Below are positions 11,227 through 22,314 of a DNA stretch of 64,000 bases, one piece after another. The number at the start of each line of letters is the position of its first letter. Position 1 is the stretch's first letter. The stretch is from contig OU744726.1 of the NCBI GenBank assembly GCA_916613615.1, positions 56,560,987 to 56,624,986 of the forward strand. The letters run 5' to 3'. Source of the stretch: Steromphala cineraria (Eukaryota > Mollusca > Gastropoda > Trochida > Trochidae). The notes beneath the pieces are model-generated. The model made no database searches. It saw only the letters and a program-made list of their open reading frames with translations, and was not told the DNA's origin. Position numbers and translations under genes: made by a program.

Positions 11227-12091
11227 CTAATAAAGATTTGGTGGTATATACCTTATTAGTCCGGCGACAGAGAAAGATAAGCCTGCAATGGCGTATGCAC
11301 AAAGGTTTTTGGTTGTTTCTAGACCTCCCATTGTGCTCTTTAAGAATTTGAATGATGCCACTCTGTCATCATTGGGCAATTCACTCAATTTGTAAATTTG
11401 GTCAGCCATTACAGAAAACCTTGTCTTCGTCAATATCCCAACGAGTTTGCCTCGATATCAAATTTATGAACATGCAGCTGTTCCTCGGTCACTGATCGAA
11501 GTTCTCTGAAGTTCTACGGAACTTCTTTCTTGACAGCATGTGTGTCACACCTCCAAACATGATTTCATGATATACTCATGTCCACTGTCAGCCATCAACA
11601 CGCCAACACAACCAATAAAACCCATGAGCATGTCCACTGTCAGCCATCAACACGCCAACACAACCAATAAAACCCATGAGCATGTGCATACTGCAATTCT
11701 GTACAGCTGCTGATCGTTTGTCAGAACAGTAAAGTCCTGTCCACATTCCTTTGTTAGACGCTGAGCCTCAGTCATAGCTGTGAGCATGGAGTCCGGATGG
11801 GCAGGACTTTCAATTAATGGGAGATAAACAGCCTTTGGTGCTGGTTTTACACTCTGCACCTGTTTTCTACACAAGTTGGTGTTGAAGCCTACAAACTCAA
11901 TACGGTTTGCTTGTAACCACACACTTGAAGAACCAGGCGTCTAAATCAAGGGCGCGTTCCAACGCAACGACTTCGTGGGCCATTACTCGAAGTGGTAAAA
12001 CAGCATAGTTCAGTTCACTATTGGGCATGTCCGGCTTCTTCGGACTATGGTATTTCCAGACCGGTATATCTTCAATTATCTGTTCTTTCAT
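11227..12091 (-). pseudogene. Decayed coding relic of an unrecognised, probably multicopy gene
   Basis: Three minus-strand open pieces lie in series. 12091-11897 contains IPVWKYHSPKKPDMPNSEL. 11922-11647 contains RIEFVGFNTNLCRKQ and later CGQDFTVLTNDQQLYRIAV. 11433-11227 contains LSELPNDDRVASFKFLKS. The residue composition is protein-like and the pieces read in consistent order, but frames change between them and the tandem duplication at 11577-11684 interrupts the last join. I do not recognise the family. A short related piece (LPNDDRVASFRF) sits in opposite orientation at about 13846-13880, which points to a duplicated or mobile origin. It could be part of a host gene with unrecognised exons, but the frame breaks argue against that. 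Confidence 0.45.
11577..11684. repeat. 52-bp tandem duplication
   Basis: Two essentially identical 52-bp copies starting CATGTCCACTGTCAGCCATC at 11577 and 11629, with a third start (CATG) at 11681. The lack of divergence suggests a recent duplication. Confidence 0.9.
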
Positions 12092-12539
12092 TTCGACCTT
12101 CAGTATGCAGCGAAAGGTCTGGTCATTGACCTCTTCCCTGCCATGCTTGTCTTCTAAAGCTCACAACATGGCGAGAGAATGATTAGAGGGCAGTCCATTC
12201 GACGATGAAATATTTGCATCAAAATTGTCAAAGACAAGCTGGAAAAAACTGTCTTCATCATGTAAATCGTGTCCTTTAAACGAGGTATTTCTTACAGCTG
12301 CTGCTGTCGCCGATGATTTTAACTTAAGAACTTCATCATAGGTACTAGGTGGAAGATGCTAGGAAGTCAGAAAATTGTTCAATCAAATATATCCTGTTCA
12401 AAACAAAACCGAGTGCAATCTGGAGGATGGTGAATCTACTCTATATCAACTCTAGCATGCTATAGTTCTTGTCATCAATTAGTGATTCCTTCACCTCACT
12501 GACTATCTTGCAAGCAACCTTTTCCAGTCCAGGATCTAG

Positions 12540-13617
12540 GGAAAAAGGTCATGGAAAAAAGTCACAAGAAAAAAGTCACAGGAAAAAAGTCACAAATTAT
12601 TATAAAATGGATATAGGTGATAATATATATGTGATATAGTAAATAATAAATAATCCTTTGATATTGATGAGATATTTTGAGAACCAATTATGTTTGTATA
12701 GTAGGGTAATTGACATTATTGTAATCACAAGTTGATTGTTGTTTTTGTTAATTGCTATGAATAGCCATGGACTGTTGACTTGTGTTTGTGTTGTTGCTAC
12801 TCTGAAGACCAACATATGGTGGAAGTGTGTCAAGTGATCGAGCATGTCCTGCAGAGGAAGTATCAAAACAGATCTTCAGAATGGAAACCCAGAAGTGAAA
12901 GAACCACACAACCATCTATCAGATAAGAAGCAGATCTCTTTGACGAAAGTTCTACTTCACTGTCCAGACCATCATTGCACAGGATGCAATTGGCAATCAA
13001 CCCGCCAGGAAGATTAATAATTAGAAACAAGTACCAGAAAATGCAACAGCCATAGACCGTGTCTATCAGAGAAAAACTATTCCCAAATTCTTGTATGGGG
13101 TTCGCTGGAACATCCTTATCAATATAGAGTATTGAAATGTCCAGATTAGAGAAAGAGATAAAGAGCATTAAAATGTCCAGATAGGTGCATTGTGGATTGT
13201 ATAGTGCTGATAAATCTCTTTTGTGAGATTAAAGATTAGTCCTACTTAATGCTCACAAGGGCTATTTTTGTGGCCTGGACAATTTTGAATTACAAAAGTA
13301 AAGCATTAATGTTATTGTTTTAAAGAATAATGTTATGAAAAATATATGTTATTGATTTGATTGATGGCTAATAAAACGTTGGTACTTTTTTCCTGTGACA
13401 TTTTTTCCTATAAAAATTTGTGACTTTTTCCGTGACTTTTTTTCCTGTGCCTTTTATCCGGTCAAGAATAATGTTATGAAAAATATGTATGTTACTCATT
13501 TTATTGATGGCTAATAAAAAGTTGTGACATTTTTTCCTATAGTAATTTGTGACATTTTTTCCTATAGAAATTTGTGACTTTTTTCCCGTGACATTTTTCC
13601 TATGACTTTTTTCCCTG
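12540..13617. mobile_element. Foldback element with AAAAAAGTCACA-rich ends
   Basis: The left end (about 12541-12600) is a run of GGAAAAAAGTCACA copies. The right end (about 13380-13617) is a longer run of the reverse complement, TGTGACTTTTTTCC, with variants. The right side also carries a ~160-bp internal duplication: AAGAATAATGTTATGAAAAA occurs at about 13325 and 13466. The interior is AT-rich with short open frames but no recognisable protein. The arrangement suggests a non-autonomous foldback transposon. Confidence 0.65.
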
Positions 13618-16600
13618 TCACCTCACCATCATCTTTATCACTGCTCGGCACTAGTTTTAACAGACTTTACTTCATTGAAAATACACCTATGCAATCAGTG
13701 GTCTATACTGAAATAGCTTAATCTTATCTATACACCTATGAATTTCATATTTCATATTTCAATTTCATACTATGCATAGTCATTGAGATATTGACGAAAT
13801 CAAGATTTTCAACAATGGTTGATCAATTTTCCATATTACCTAATGATGACAGAGTGGCATCATTTAGATTCTGAGAGAGCACACCTCAGAGGTTTAGAAA
13901 CATCCACAACACATTGTACATACCTCATTGCGTTGACCAAAACATTCTGAGGTTTGGTTACCAGACTATAAAGCTCATTTTGAAGTTGCTCTAGAACTCT
14001 CGTTTATAGCCACATAACTGAACCTTGCAGTATGTTCTAACAAACTACTTAGTGTAATCTTTTCAAAATATCAAATTTATGACAATCGTATAATTTTGCG
14101 GATTTACATGGTAAGAAGCCTTAACTGTAATGAACCCTGTAAAGTATAGACAAGATTTCTTTTAACGAATTGTACTCAAAAGAATCCGAAATGTGTGCTA
14201 ACGTCGTTTGCATTGATAGTAGCGTTTATTCCAATAATGTTGAAATTGGTGGAAAAAGGGATGAACGTTCAGCAGTCCGTTTTCCTTAAAGACTTGCACG
14301 ATTAATGATGTTTTGAGCCAACTTGGTAATTAGCATTTAAACTAAATTCTGAAAAAAGTAAGTTCCATCAAAATTTCAGTCACAATTCCTAAAAATGTCA
14401 ACATATGATTCATTTGCATTAAAAGAATGTAAGGCATGAAATTTACTGTCGATCGTAATTATTTAAGTCAAATTATCGTAATTCTTCCACAGCATGATTG
14501 TTCAGTTTTAAAAATCAGAGGCACTTTAATATCTTCTTAACATCTTACGTGTAGGTTGCTTTGTATTTCCTGGTGACTCGTGTTTTAATTTGCTTCAACT
14601 TCTTGCGGAAGATTTTCAGTTCACGGGTTATTTTTTCAATTATATACGTATAAGAGAGTTTTATAATCTGGTTCGGAATCGTCTACGTTCATTTAGCGTA
14701 ATTAAACAAGATTTTCGCGTGTCCGAGATACCATTTTGACGGCAGTGCTAACAATACGTCGTTCTACGTGCTGTGGAATTAGACTATTTGAATATTGAAT
14801 TGCCGTGTAGATATAAAGCTGCCTTATCTTATAGGGGCAAGTAGTAAAGTATATATTGACAGGGCAGCTCAGAGGTTTTGCGTTCACAGCACAAGCTGAT
14901 ATAGCCATAGTCACATGGGCCTCGCTGTGAAGGCTGGGTTTACACAAGGGATTTATTAAATGCAGGTAATCTATTTCACGGGTGTTGTACGGGTACAAGG
15001 GATCATCTCGACATTGTGTCAATAGTCTCAATACCCCTAGCTCACAGGCAATTCGTATTTCTCACACTTCACTGGGCCCCCACACGTGATAACATATCTT
15101 CTGTCAACATCATTTACCTTACCTCATATATATTCAATTAACTTTCTAATCAACTATTCAAAACTTGTGCGGTACGATCGCATATTTATGCACAGTTAAC
15201 GGTATTCTATGCAGATGAAAGGACGTACATCAGACAGCGCGATTCAACAGGTATCAACTGGAGTGAATGTCTATCTAGAGCTACTGGCCATGTGAAAACA
15301 CGAATCCAACGGACGCACATGCACACCCACCTGTAATTAGCAGGGCCAGAGCACACCTTTTATCTTTTTGGGAAGTTCCGATGTCAGCTAGTGTCAGATT
15401 GTCCTTGCTGTCTGTAGAAGTTTCCAACTTGTGGTTATAATTGATGGCTCATCGTGTGGGGTGGATTTGGGGCGGCTGGAGTGGGGCTTAACACACATTG
15501 CGTGAGGTTTGGTGTCCTCAGAACCAGGGACATTACACACACACACACGCATACACACACATATATATATAGTACTGTAAATACAATGCAGATGGCAATC
15601 AGTGAAAGTCAGAACATCTCGGCGTGACGAACATTGCGTGTATGGAGGTATGGAGGTATGGAGGTATGTAGTGAAATGAACACGGATCAGTCAGCCCAGT
15701 GGCGTGTCGAAGGCTCGTCAAGGCTGGGACATTACATCAAATACATGTGACGAGTTTGTTGGATGAATGTTGCATTTCTTCAATATCCACGCCCTTCAAC
15801 CCAGCACCATTGTTGTCACAGAAGTTCTTGTATACATGTATGAATAGTATGAAATAAATGAAATCCCCAGACCAGTCGCACATAATGCCTATTCATCATA
15901 GAGGACAATACTCAATGTATGTGACAGCTAGCCGTTTTTTGGACGAGCAAATTTGTTCCGTATTTGAACGAGCAGATAGGTTTTGAACGAGTCGCACATT
16001 TTTCGATGGGTGAAGCCAGTATATTGGCGTTAATGTTTACCGTGGCGATGGAAGTTATAGGGGAGACCAGGGCAAAGCGCGCCCCTAACATATAAGTGAG
16101 TCTAGTAGGCACCCCGACATGCACAGATGCAGCTTGAACCATATATCTAATACTTGTTAGATAGATTGTTACATGGCACATGCTTTTTTAATCTACCATT
16201 TAGGCATATGGATATATTAACGTAAATGTATTTTGACTAAGGGGGCGCGCTTTGCCCTGTAGTTTGGGGCAAAGTGCCCAATCCCTTTGGCGCTTTGCCC
16301 CATGTAAAAAACAACACAGAATGTAATAGATATTACACACCTATAATCAGCCAATACTAATCAAAAGCTGTCATCTTGATAATGCAAAGAAACTATCGAA
16401 CTCATATGTAGGATAGAATTAACATAAAAGTTGGCAATATATGCAACGATGCGCAAAATATTCGTTTCCTAAAGAGAAGAAGACATATATGCAAAATTTG
16501 AAAAGGATCAGATAAATAAATTTTTATGAGATCGATCGGACAAATTCTGATTTCGAAAATGATTAAGCATAGAACAGGAAGAATTGCTTGTAATTTTGCA

Positions 16601-18521
16601 CGCCGTCTCTCCTCATAGGATAGAAGACATCTGTAACACTTTTAAATAATATAATGAATAGTTTGTTTGTAATCGGTTAGACCAATATTATCCGGTTTGT
16701 AAAAATGCATAAAGTACAAGACGACGAAATTCGAAAAATATTAAAAAACGAACAGATGGACGAACGAACGAAAGGATTGATCATGAATCGTTGGTATGAT
16801 TGGAATAATTACCGCTGAGGTCATTACTTCACATACACCACATGGTTTTGTTGAAACTGCTTTTCACTTTAAATGAAATATCAATAATAGCCGTATATGA
16901 AGTTGTCAAAAATCTATTCAAAAGTTGTTTAAATGGTGTCAGCGCTAGTAACCTGTTCTGAACAATGGTTCTATTTCTTTTTCACACTACGCGTATTTCA
17001 CGTGCAGTTGAAGATTATACTGGCGAAATTGTGACAATTCTAAGCCAATTACCAACTGTTTTGATTATTTTCCCTTTACTAGCCATTGTCCTACAAATGC
17101 CACATTGAACTGATATATAAATTAATGATTTTGAGCCAGATTTTAAACGAACGTTACCGAAAACCTGTTTGGTGGCAAATGGTGTTAGGATAAAAACTCC
17201 GTCACTTGTCAGGGAAACGTGTGGGTGAACGGACGTTGTCTATTTCATCTTGTGATGCACGGACTTCACGTACGCTATGTTGCTCTGCAACTCGTAAAAC
17301 TTCAAGTGCATCACACAACCTCAATCACATATATAACGTTTACATCGAATTACAAAAAACGTGTTGTACGCATTTGTCTGCTTGACAAATGCCTTTAACT
17401 ATTGTAATATGTTTGTACAATTCAGAAACATTGGGGTATTGGCTAAATTCCGTGAAGTTGAGATCAGGTAAGTATGTTACAACCTACAATAAATCACGCG
17501 AGTACTTTCGTCCATTAAAAAATAAAATATTGAAATAATTCAAAAGTCGCTTTTAGAAATGGCAGTTCCAAACTTAAGTTACTATTTTGGAGAAATCGTG
17601 ATGATGTGAAATTTTGGAAATGGGAGTGTATTTTGTCAGCTCCTGAAATAAGACTGTTTGTTTTCTATTGTTTCAGGTGTGATTGTTTCAGGAACTTCGC
17701 ATGGAACCTAGCTGGACAGTAAACGTTTTGCTGATAACGAGGTCGATTTTCTTGTGGATTGTTTCTAAAAGGACCTCCGCATGCATGTGACCTCACGACA
17801 ACTGACTTCCTATTAAGGAGTTGGAACACTGCTTGACGTCAATGGATACTGACTGAGAGCCAGTTATTGAATCATTTAAGTTGAATGGTGAACAAGGGGA
17901 TTGCGTGTGGAAGTGTTATAATGGAAACAATTATAAATGTTTGCAAGTTTCAAGAGAAAACAAAACGGCGCGCATTGAAAGCAGTATGAACAATGTATCT
18001 TACTGCAAAAGTGCAAATCAAAACAAATTGTAAAGAATATCGAAAGTCACAAATTGAGGCAAAGGGTCATGTAGACACGTAAGCCGAGGGAGAGTTTTGT
18101 TAGAGGTGCGATACTGTAAAGATGGCGGGGCTTAGCCTCTTGGTAACCAACCTCTCTGTTGTTCTCAGGCCAGCTATCTAAAAATAAATACCTCTAATAT
18201 TGACCCGATGACTTTATTATTCAAAAGGGAAATTCGTTTTACATATCATACAATTCTACAGTAGATATAAACAATTACAAAGATAAAACAGATGTATAAA
18301 ATATTCACATTATCACATATATTATCACCATATCTTGAATAGTAAGGTGACGATAATCAATAAAATAAAAATATAAACATTAATCAAAGGATTTTTCATT
18401 AATGCAACGTTTACTATATTTGCTACAAATAATTGGCGAAACTCGTTTGTCCTGCAAGTCGGCATGTGCAGTCTGCGTCCAGACGGTAGTGAAGAGTATT
18501 GTGAAAACGGTTAGGGTTGAA
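13618..18521. other. Long stretch without a recognised gene
   Basis: Mostly AT-rich DNA. A short piece at about 13846-13880 encodes LPNDDRVASFRF, related in inverse orientation to the relic at 11227-11433. A (CA)n tract lies at about 15534-15562 and a TATGGAGG microsatellite at about 15639-15668. A palindromic GC-rich pair lies at 16066-16305 (listed separately). No exon with convincing splice sites was recognised. Confidence 0.5.
16066..16305. repeat. Inverted GGGCAAAGCGCGCCCC repeat pair
   Basis: CCAGGGCAAAGCGCGCCCCT at about 16068 is matched in inverse orientation by GGGGGCGCGCTTTGCCCT at about 16239. Two further partial copies of the word (GGGGCAAAGTGCCC and GGCGCTTTGCCCC) end by 16301. 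It is GC-rich in an AT-rich setting. It could be the end of a non-autonomous element or a cruciform-forming site. Confidence 0.6.
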
Positions 18522-19806
18522 AATGCCTACAAGGAAGAACGCCTACAGGGAACAATGCCTACACTGAATGTTGTGACAGCGACACGCCTACCTGCACATA
18601 AGTGAACTATTCCAGTTAGTTTGGAGTAATGCCTACAATAGAGAATAAACGAGCAGATAGATGTAAAGATGTATGGAATGACCACCTTCTGCACTTTGCA
18701 TAGGTACAATCTCAATCAGATGACCTACAAGAAAGAAAAAACGCACATTGCGAAGATTAAAACGATGGAAACAACGGCGAATTACGTACCAAGCCAAAAA
18801 GAAAAATATAACTCCATTTATCTATTTATCAATATATTTATATATCAAACATAAATTATTAATACAATAAACTATAAATATTATTCCAGCATATAGCTTC
18901 TCAACTACAATTTCATTTTATCAAAACTAAAAATTCCATTCCAAAAACCACTCTAATACTTTCCCCCTGAACTTTTGTTACTTAAACTTTATCATTTTTA
19001 TAATAAAATGAAATTTCCCATACACAATATATGTCCATCTTTTGTCCATGCCACGCCATGTCACAACACTCAACAAATATATTTCCAATCCTCAATCCCC
19101 CCTCTATTCCAGATTCAAAATTATTTTTTTTATAACTTGTAATAACTTTATTTGGGTGTCTATGACTTATTCTATTTCCCCATTCATTGGAATCAAAGCA
19201 TAGTCCCCCACGTCGGCGAAACCACCCAATGGTGAAGAACACGTAAAACCTCAATCCAACAACAACTGTCTCATTGATAAATACCAAAAACACAGGGGAC
19301 AACTCCTGGAAAATGTAAGCGCTAACAACTCACAAGAACTGTTACCAATAACGTTCAGTATTCCTACTACAAACCAAATTATATAAAACATTATTATTAA
19401 TAACTACCAAGCCTTACACTTAATCGTCAACGCCGCACCTATGAACGTCTCCTACATCTCCTGAGTGACAAGGTTCAACAGACGACGTTGTATGTTAATG
19501 TTGTAGAGATATTGTGAAAAACAACATATGATCATGTTAAATTGGCCTGAGTGACTATGTATATATCATGTATATGTTGAAAAAAAATGTTAAATTAAAT
19601 ATCTAAAATATCGATTGTGTTTTGTTATCATTTTAGGCTTGGAACATTCCACTTTGGTAACCATCACATGTAACTGTAGGCATTAGTGTACCAAAGTTGG
19701 AACATTCCACTTTGCTAATAGTATAGGGTGAAGGTTGCTTAACTTTAACCCACTGGTGCATGAAGATGTTTTGATAAGACTGTAGGCATTCTTCCATGTA
19801 GGCATT
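18522..19806. mobile_element. Foldback element with AATGCCTACA terminal repeats
   Basis: The left end (18522-18548) reads AATGCCTACAAGGAAGAACG then CCTACAG. The right end (19780-19806) is its reverse complement with about two mismatches over 27 bp. Both ends carry extra copies of the decamer AATGCCTACA / TGTAGGCATT (about 18554 and 18630 on the left, 19675 on the right). A duplicated TTGGAACATTCCACTTTG-type word lies at 19638-19715. There is no recognisable protein inside. Confidence 0.65.
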
Positions 19807-20025
19807 AGTGAACGTGAGTTGAATCACTTAATTTTTTATCAGTTTGAGTTGCTGCTCATATTAACTGCCGAGACTATCAATAGGGAGCCCAAGCCCAAGC
19901 CGTGTTTTTGAGAGTTTGCTTTTATTCTGAACAGACAGGTTTCCGTACCAACTTAAGAAATCAAAAGTCACCACACTTTGAACAAATGTTCTATAAAACA
20001 ATCTCAAAATAGTTTGATAGCTTTT

Positions 20026-20385
20026 AAAGGGGCTGTAGCACGTTTTTTTTAAATTTTATTTTTTTAAATTTTCACTGATAATTGTATGTTTATACTAAAT
20101 GTATTATTTTGATAGTGTCAAAAATCTTATAACACAAGTCAATCATCCATAGTCAGAGGACAAAGTATGAAGATTCACATAAAATCTATTGGCGGCCATT
20201 TTTTGTGAACACCTTTAATTCAGTTTTTACTAGAAACAGGACTCCCATGGCTAAACTTTACATTATATATTTGAAATATTACTGCTTCATTTAGTTTGAA
20301 TACATTGTCTTTCAATTGGAAGCATCTATTTTTCATTTTTTTGACATCACCTAATATTCCACCTAAAACGTGCTGCTGCCCCTTT
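20026..20385. mobile_element. MITE, ~360 bp
   Basis: Terminal inverted repeats of ~20 bp: AAAGGGGCTGTAGCACGTTT at the left, and the reverse complement of AAAGGGGCAGCAGCACGTTT at the right. The interior is AT-rich and non-coding. Target-site duplication not clear. Confidence 0.75.
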
Positions 20386-20916
20386 GAAATGCTTCAATTT
20401 CCACTGAAAATGAAAGCGTTGTTTTCCTTTCTTATAAATCTTGTCAGTATTTTCATTCCAAGAAAGTTTTGAATCCAACACATTACACAAATATTAATAA
20501 TCAGTTACTATTTTAATTTCACTATCATCAATAGTAACAGCATAAAGTGTGTGGACTTGGTTTTTCTAAGATCTAAGAATATTTCCTTTCTTTTTTGCAC
20601 CTTCAAAAATAAAAAGTTTGATTTACACCATTCTACAAAGTTGAAAGCTCTGTTCTGTAACTAAGTTAAGATTGAACAACCAATGCAGCCTCATGAGCAA
20701 ATGTAACTGTCAAACATGGTTTCGCCCTCGACACAAATCATTGGTATACACTATAAATATTATAATGGCATCACGCAATCGTGGGACGCACGATAGTAGT
20801 CATAATAGTAGTCATAACGGGAGTGACCCCCCCCCCCCCCTCCCAACACACACACACACACACACACATACACACACACACTTTCAATGCAGTACCATCA
20901 GGTGGGTACACCCCTA

Positions 20917-22224
20917 CAGACCATGCAGCACCTGCTGCTCACCTCAGTGTACAGACCATGCAGCACCTGCTGCTCACCTCAGTGTACAGACCAAGCAGCA
21001 CCTGCTGCTCACCTCAGTGTACAGACCATGCAGCACCTGCTGCTCACCTCAGTGTACAGACCAAGCAGCACCTGCTGCTCACCTCAGTGTACAGACCATG
21101 CAGCACCTGCTGCTCACCTCAGTGTACAGACCATGCAGCACCTGCTGCTCACCTCAGTGTACAGACCATGCAGCACCTGCTGCTCACCTCAGTGTACAGA
21201 CCAAGCAGCACCTGCTGCTCACCTCAGTGTACAGACCATGCAGCACCTGCTGCTCACCTCAGTGTACAGCCCATGCAGCACCTGCTGCTCACCTCAGTGT
21301 ACAGACCATGCAGCACCTGCTGCTCACCTCAGTGTACAGCCCAAGCAGCACCTGCTGCTCACCTCAGTGTACAGACCATGCAGCACCTGCTGCTCACCTC
21401 AGTGTACAGACCAAGCAGCACCTGCTGCTCACCTCAGTGTACAGACCATGCAGCACCTGCTGCTCACCTCAGTGTACAGACATTGCAGCACCTGCTGCTC
21501 ACCTCAGTGTACAGCCCATGCAGCACCTGCTGCTCACCTCAGTGTACAGACCATGCAGCACCTGCTGCTCACCTCAGTGTACAGCCCAAGCAGCACCTGC
21601 TGCTCACCTCAGTGTACAGACCATGCAACACCTGCTGCTCACCTCAGTGTACAGACCATGCAGCACCTGCTGCTCACCTCAGTGTACAGACCATGCAGCA
21701 CCTGCTGCTCACCTCAGTGTACAGACCATGCAGCACCTGCTGCTCACCTCAGTGTACAGCCCATGCAGCACCTGCTGCTCACCTCAGTGTACAGACCATG
21801 CAGCACCTGCTGCTCACCTCAGTGTACAGACCAAGCAGCACCTGCTGCTCACCTCAGTGTACAGACCATGCAGCACCTGCTGCTCACCTCAGTGTACAGA
21901 CCAAGCAGCACCTGCTGCTCACCTCAGTGTACAGACCATGCAGCACCTGCTGCTCACCTCAGTGTACAGACCAAGCAGCACCTGCTGCTCACCTCAGTGT
22001 ACAGACCATGCAGCACCTGCTGCTCACCTCAGTGTACAGACCATGCAGCACCTGCTGCTCACCTCAGTGTACAGACCAAGCAGCACCTGCTGCTCACCTC
22101 AGTGTACAGACCATGCAGCACCTGCTGCTCACCTCAGTGTACAGACCATGCAGCACCTGCTGCTCACCTCAGTGTACAGACCATGCAGCACCTGCTGCTC
22201 ACCTCAGTGTACAGCCCAAGCAGC
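20917..22224. repeat. 35-bp minisatellite duplicating a DEG/ENaC exon-donor junction
   Basis: About 37 copies of a 35-bp unit. Variation is concentrated at two sites (CAGACC/CAGCCC and CATGCAG/CAAGCAG). Read on the minus strand, each unit holds ~22 nt matching the end of DEG/ENaC exon 9 (CTGTACACTGAG) followed by the donor GTGAGC and ~7 more intron nt. All three + strand frames stay open for ~450-530 codons with a 35-residue protein period, because 35 is not a multiple of three and the unit lacks + strand stops. I treat these frames as non-genic. A (CA)n tract and a C-run flank the left side (about 20828-20880). Confidence 0.95.
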
Positions 22225-22314
22225 GAGACATGGTGAGGACGAACAGCTCCACCAGTTCTATGATCGACACTAAACTGAACCCCATGAACAATCCGATCAA
22301 ACCGCCTAAGTTTG
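22203..22314 (-). CDS. DEG/ENaC exon 9 (TM2)
   Basis: 112 nt. Acceptor TTATCATTTCAG ends at 22315. Encodes the GG-x-x-GLF-x-G-x-S signature and TM2, ending SRCLGCTL plus AG. The donor GTGAGC belongs to the first unit of the 35-bp array. Read-through gives AGG TGA, an immediate stop. Confidence 0.88.

Noticed and set aside
11227..12091. Intact host gene on the minus strand
   Set aside because: Pieces look protein-like but frames are broken and the family is not recognised. It was recorded as a relic only.
18982..19302. 106-codon minus-strand open frame
   Set aside because: No recognisable domain, AT-rich low-complexity composition, and it lies inside a foldback element.
20026..20900. Additional C-terminal exon of the DEG/ENaC gene downstream of TM2
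   Set aside because: I searched the minus strand left of the 35-bp array and found no acceptor followed by a convincing coding stretch. The gene may end at the TGA after exon 9.
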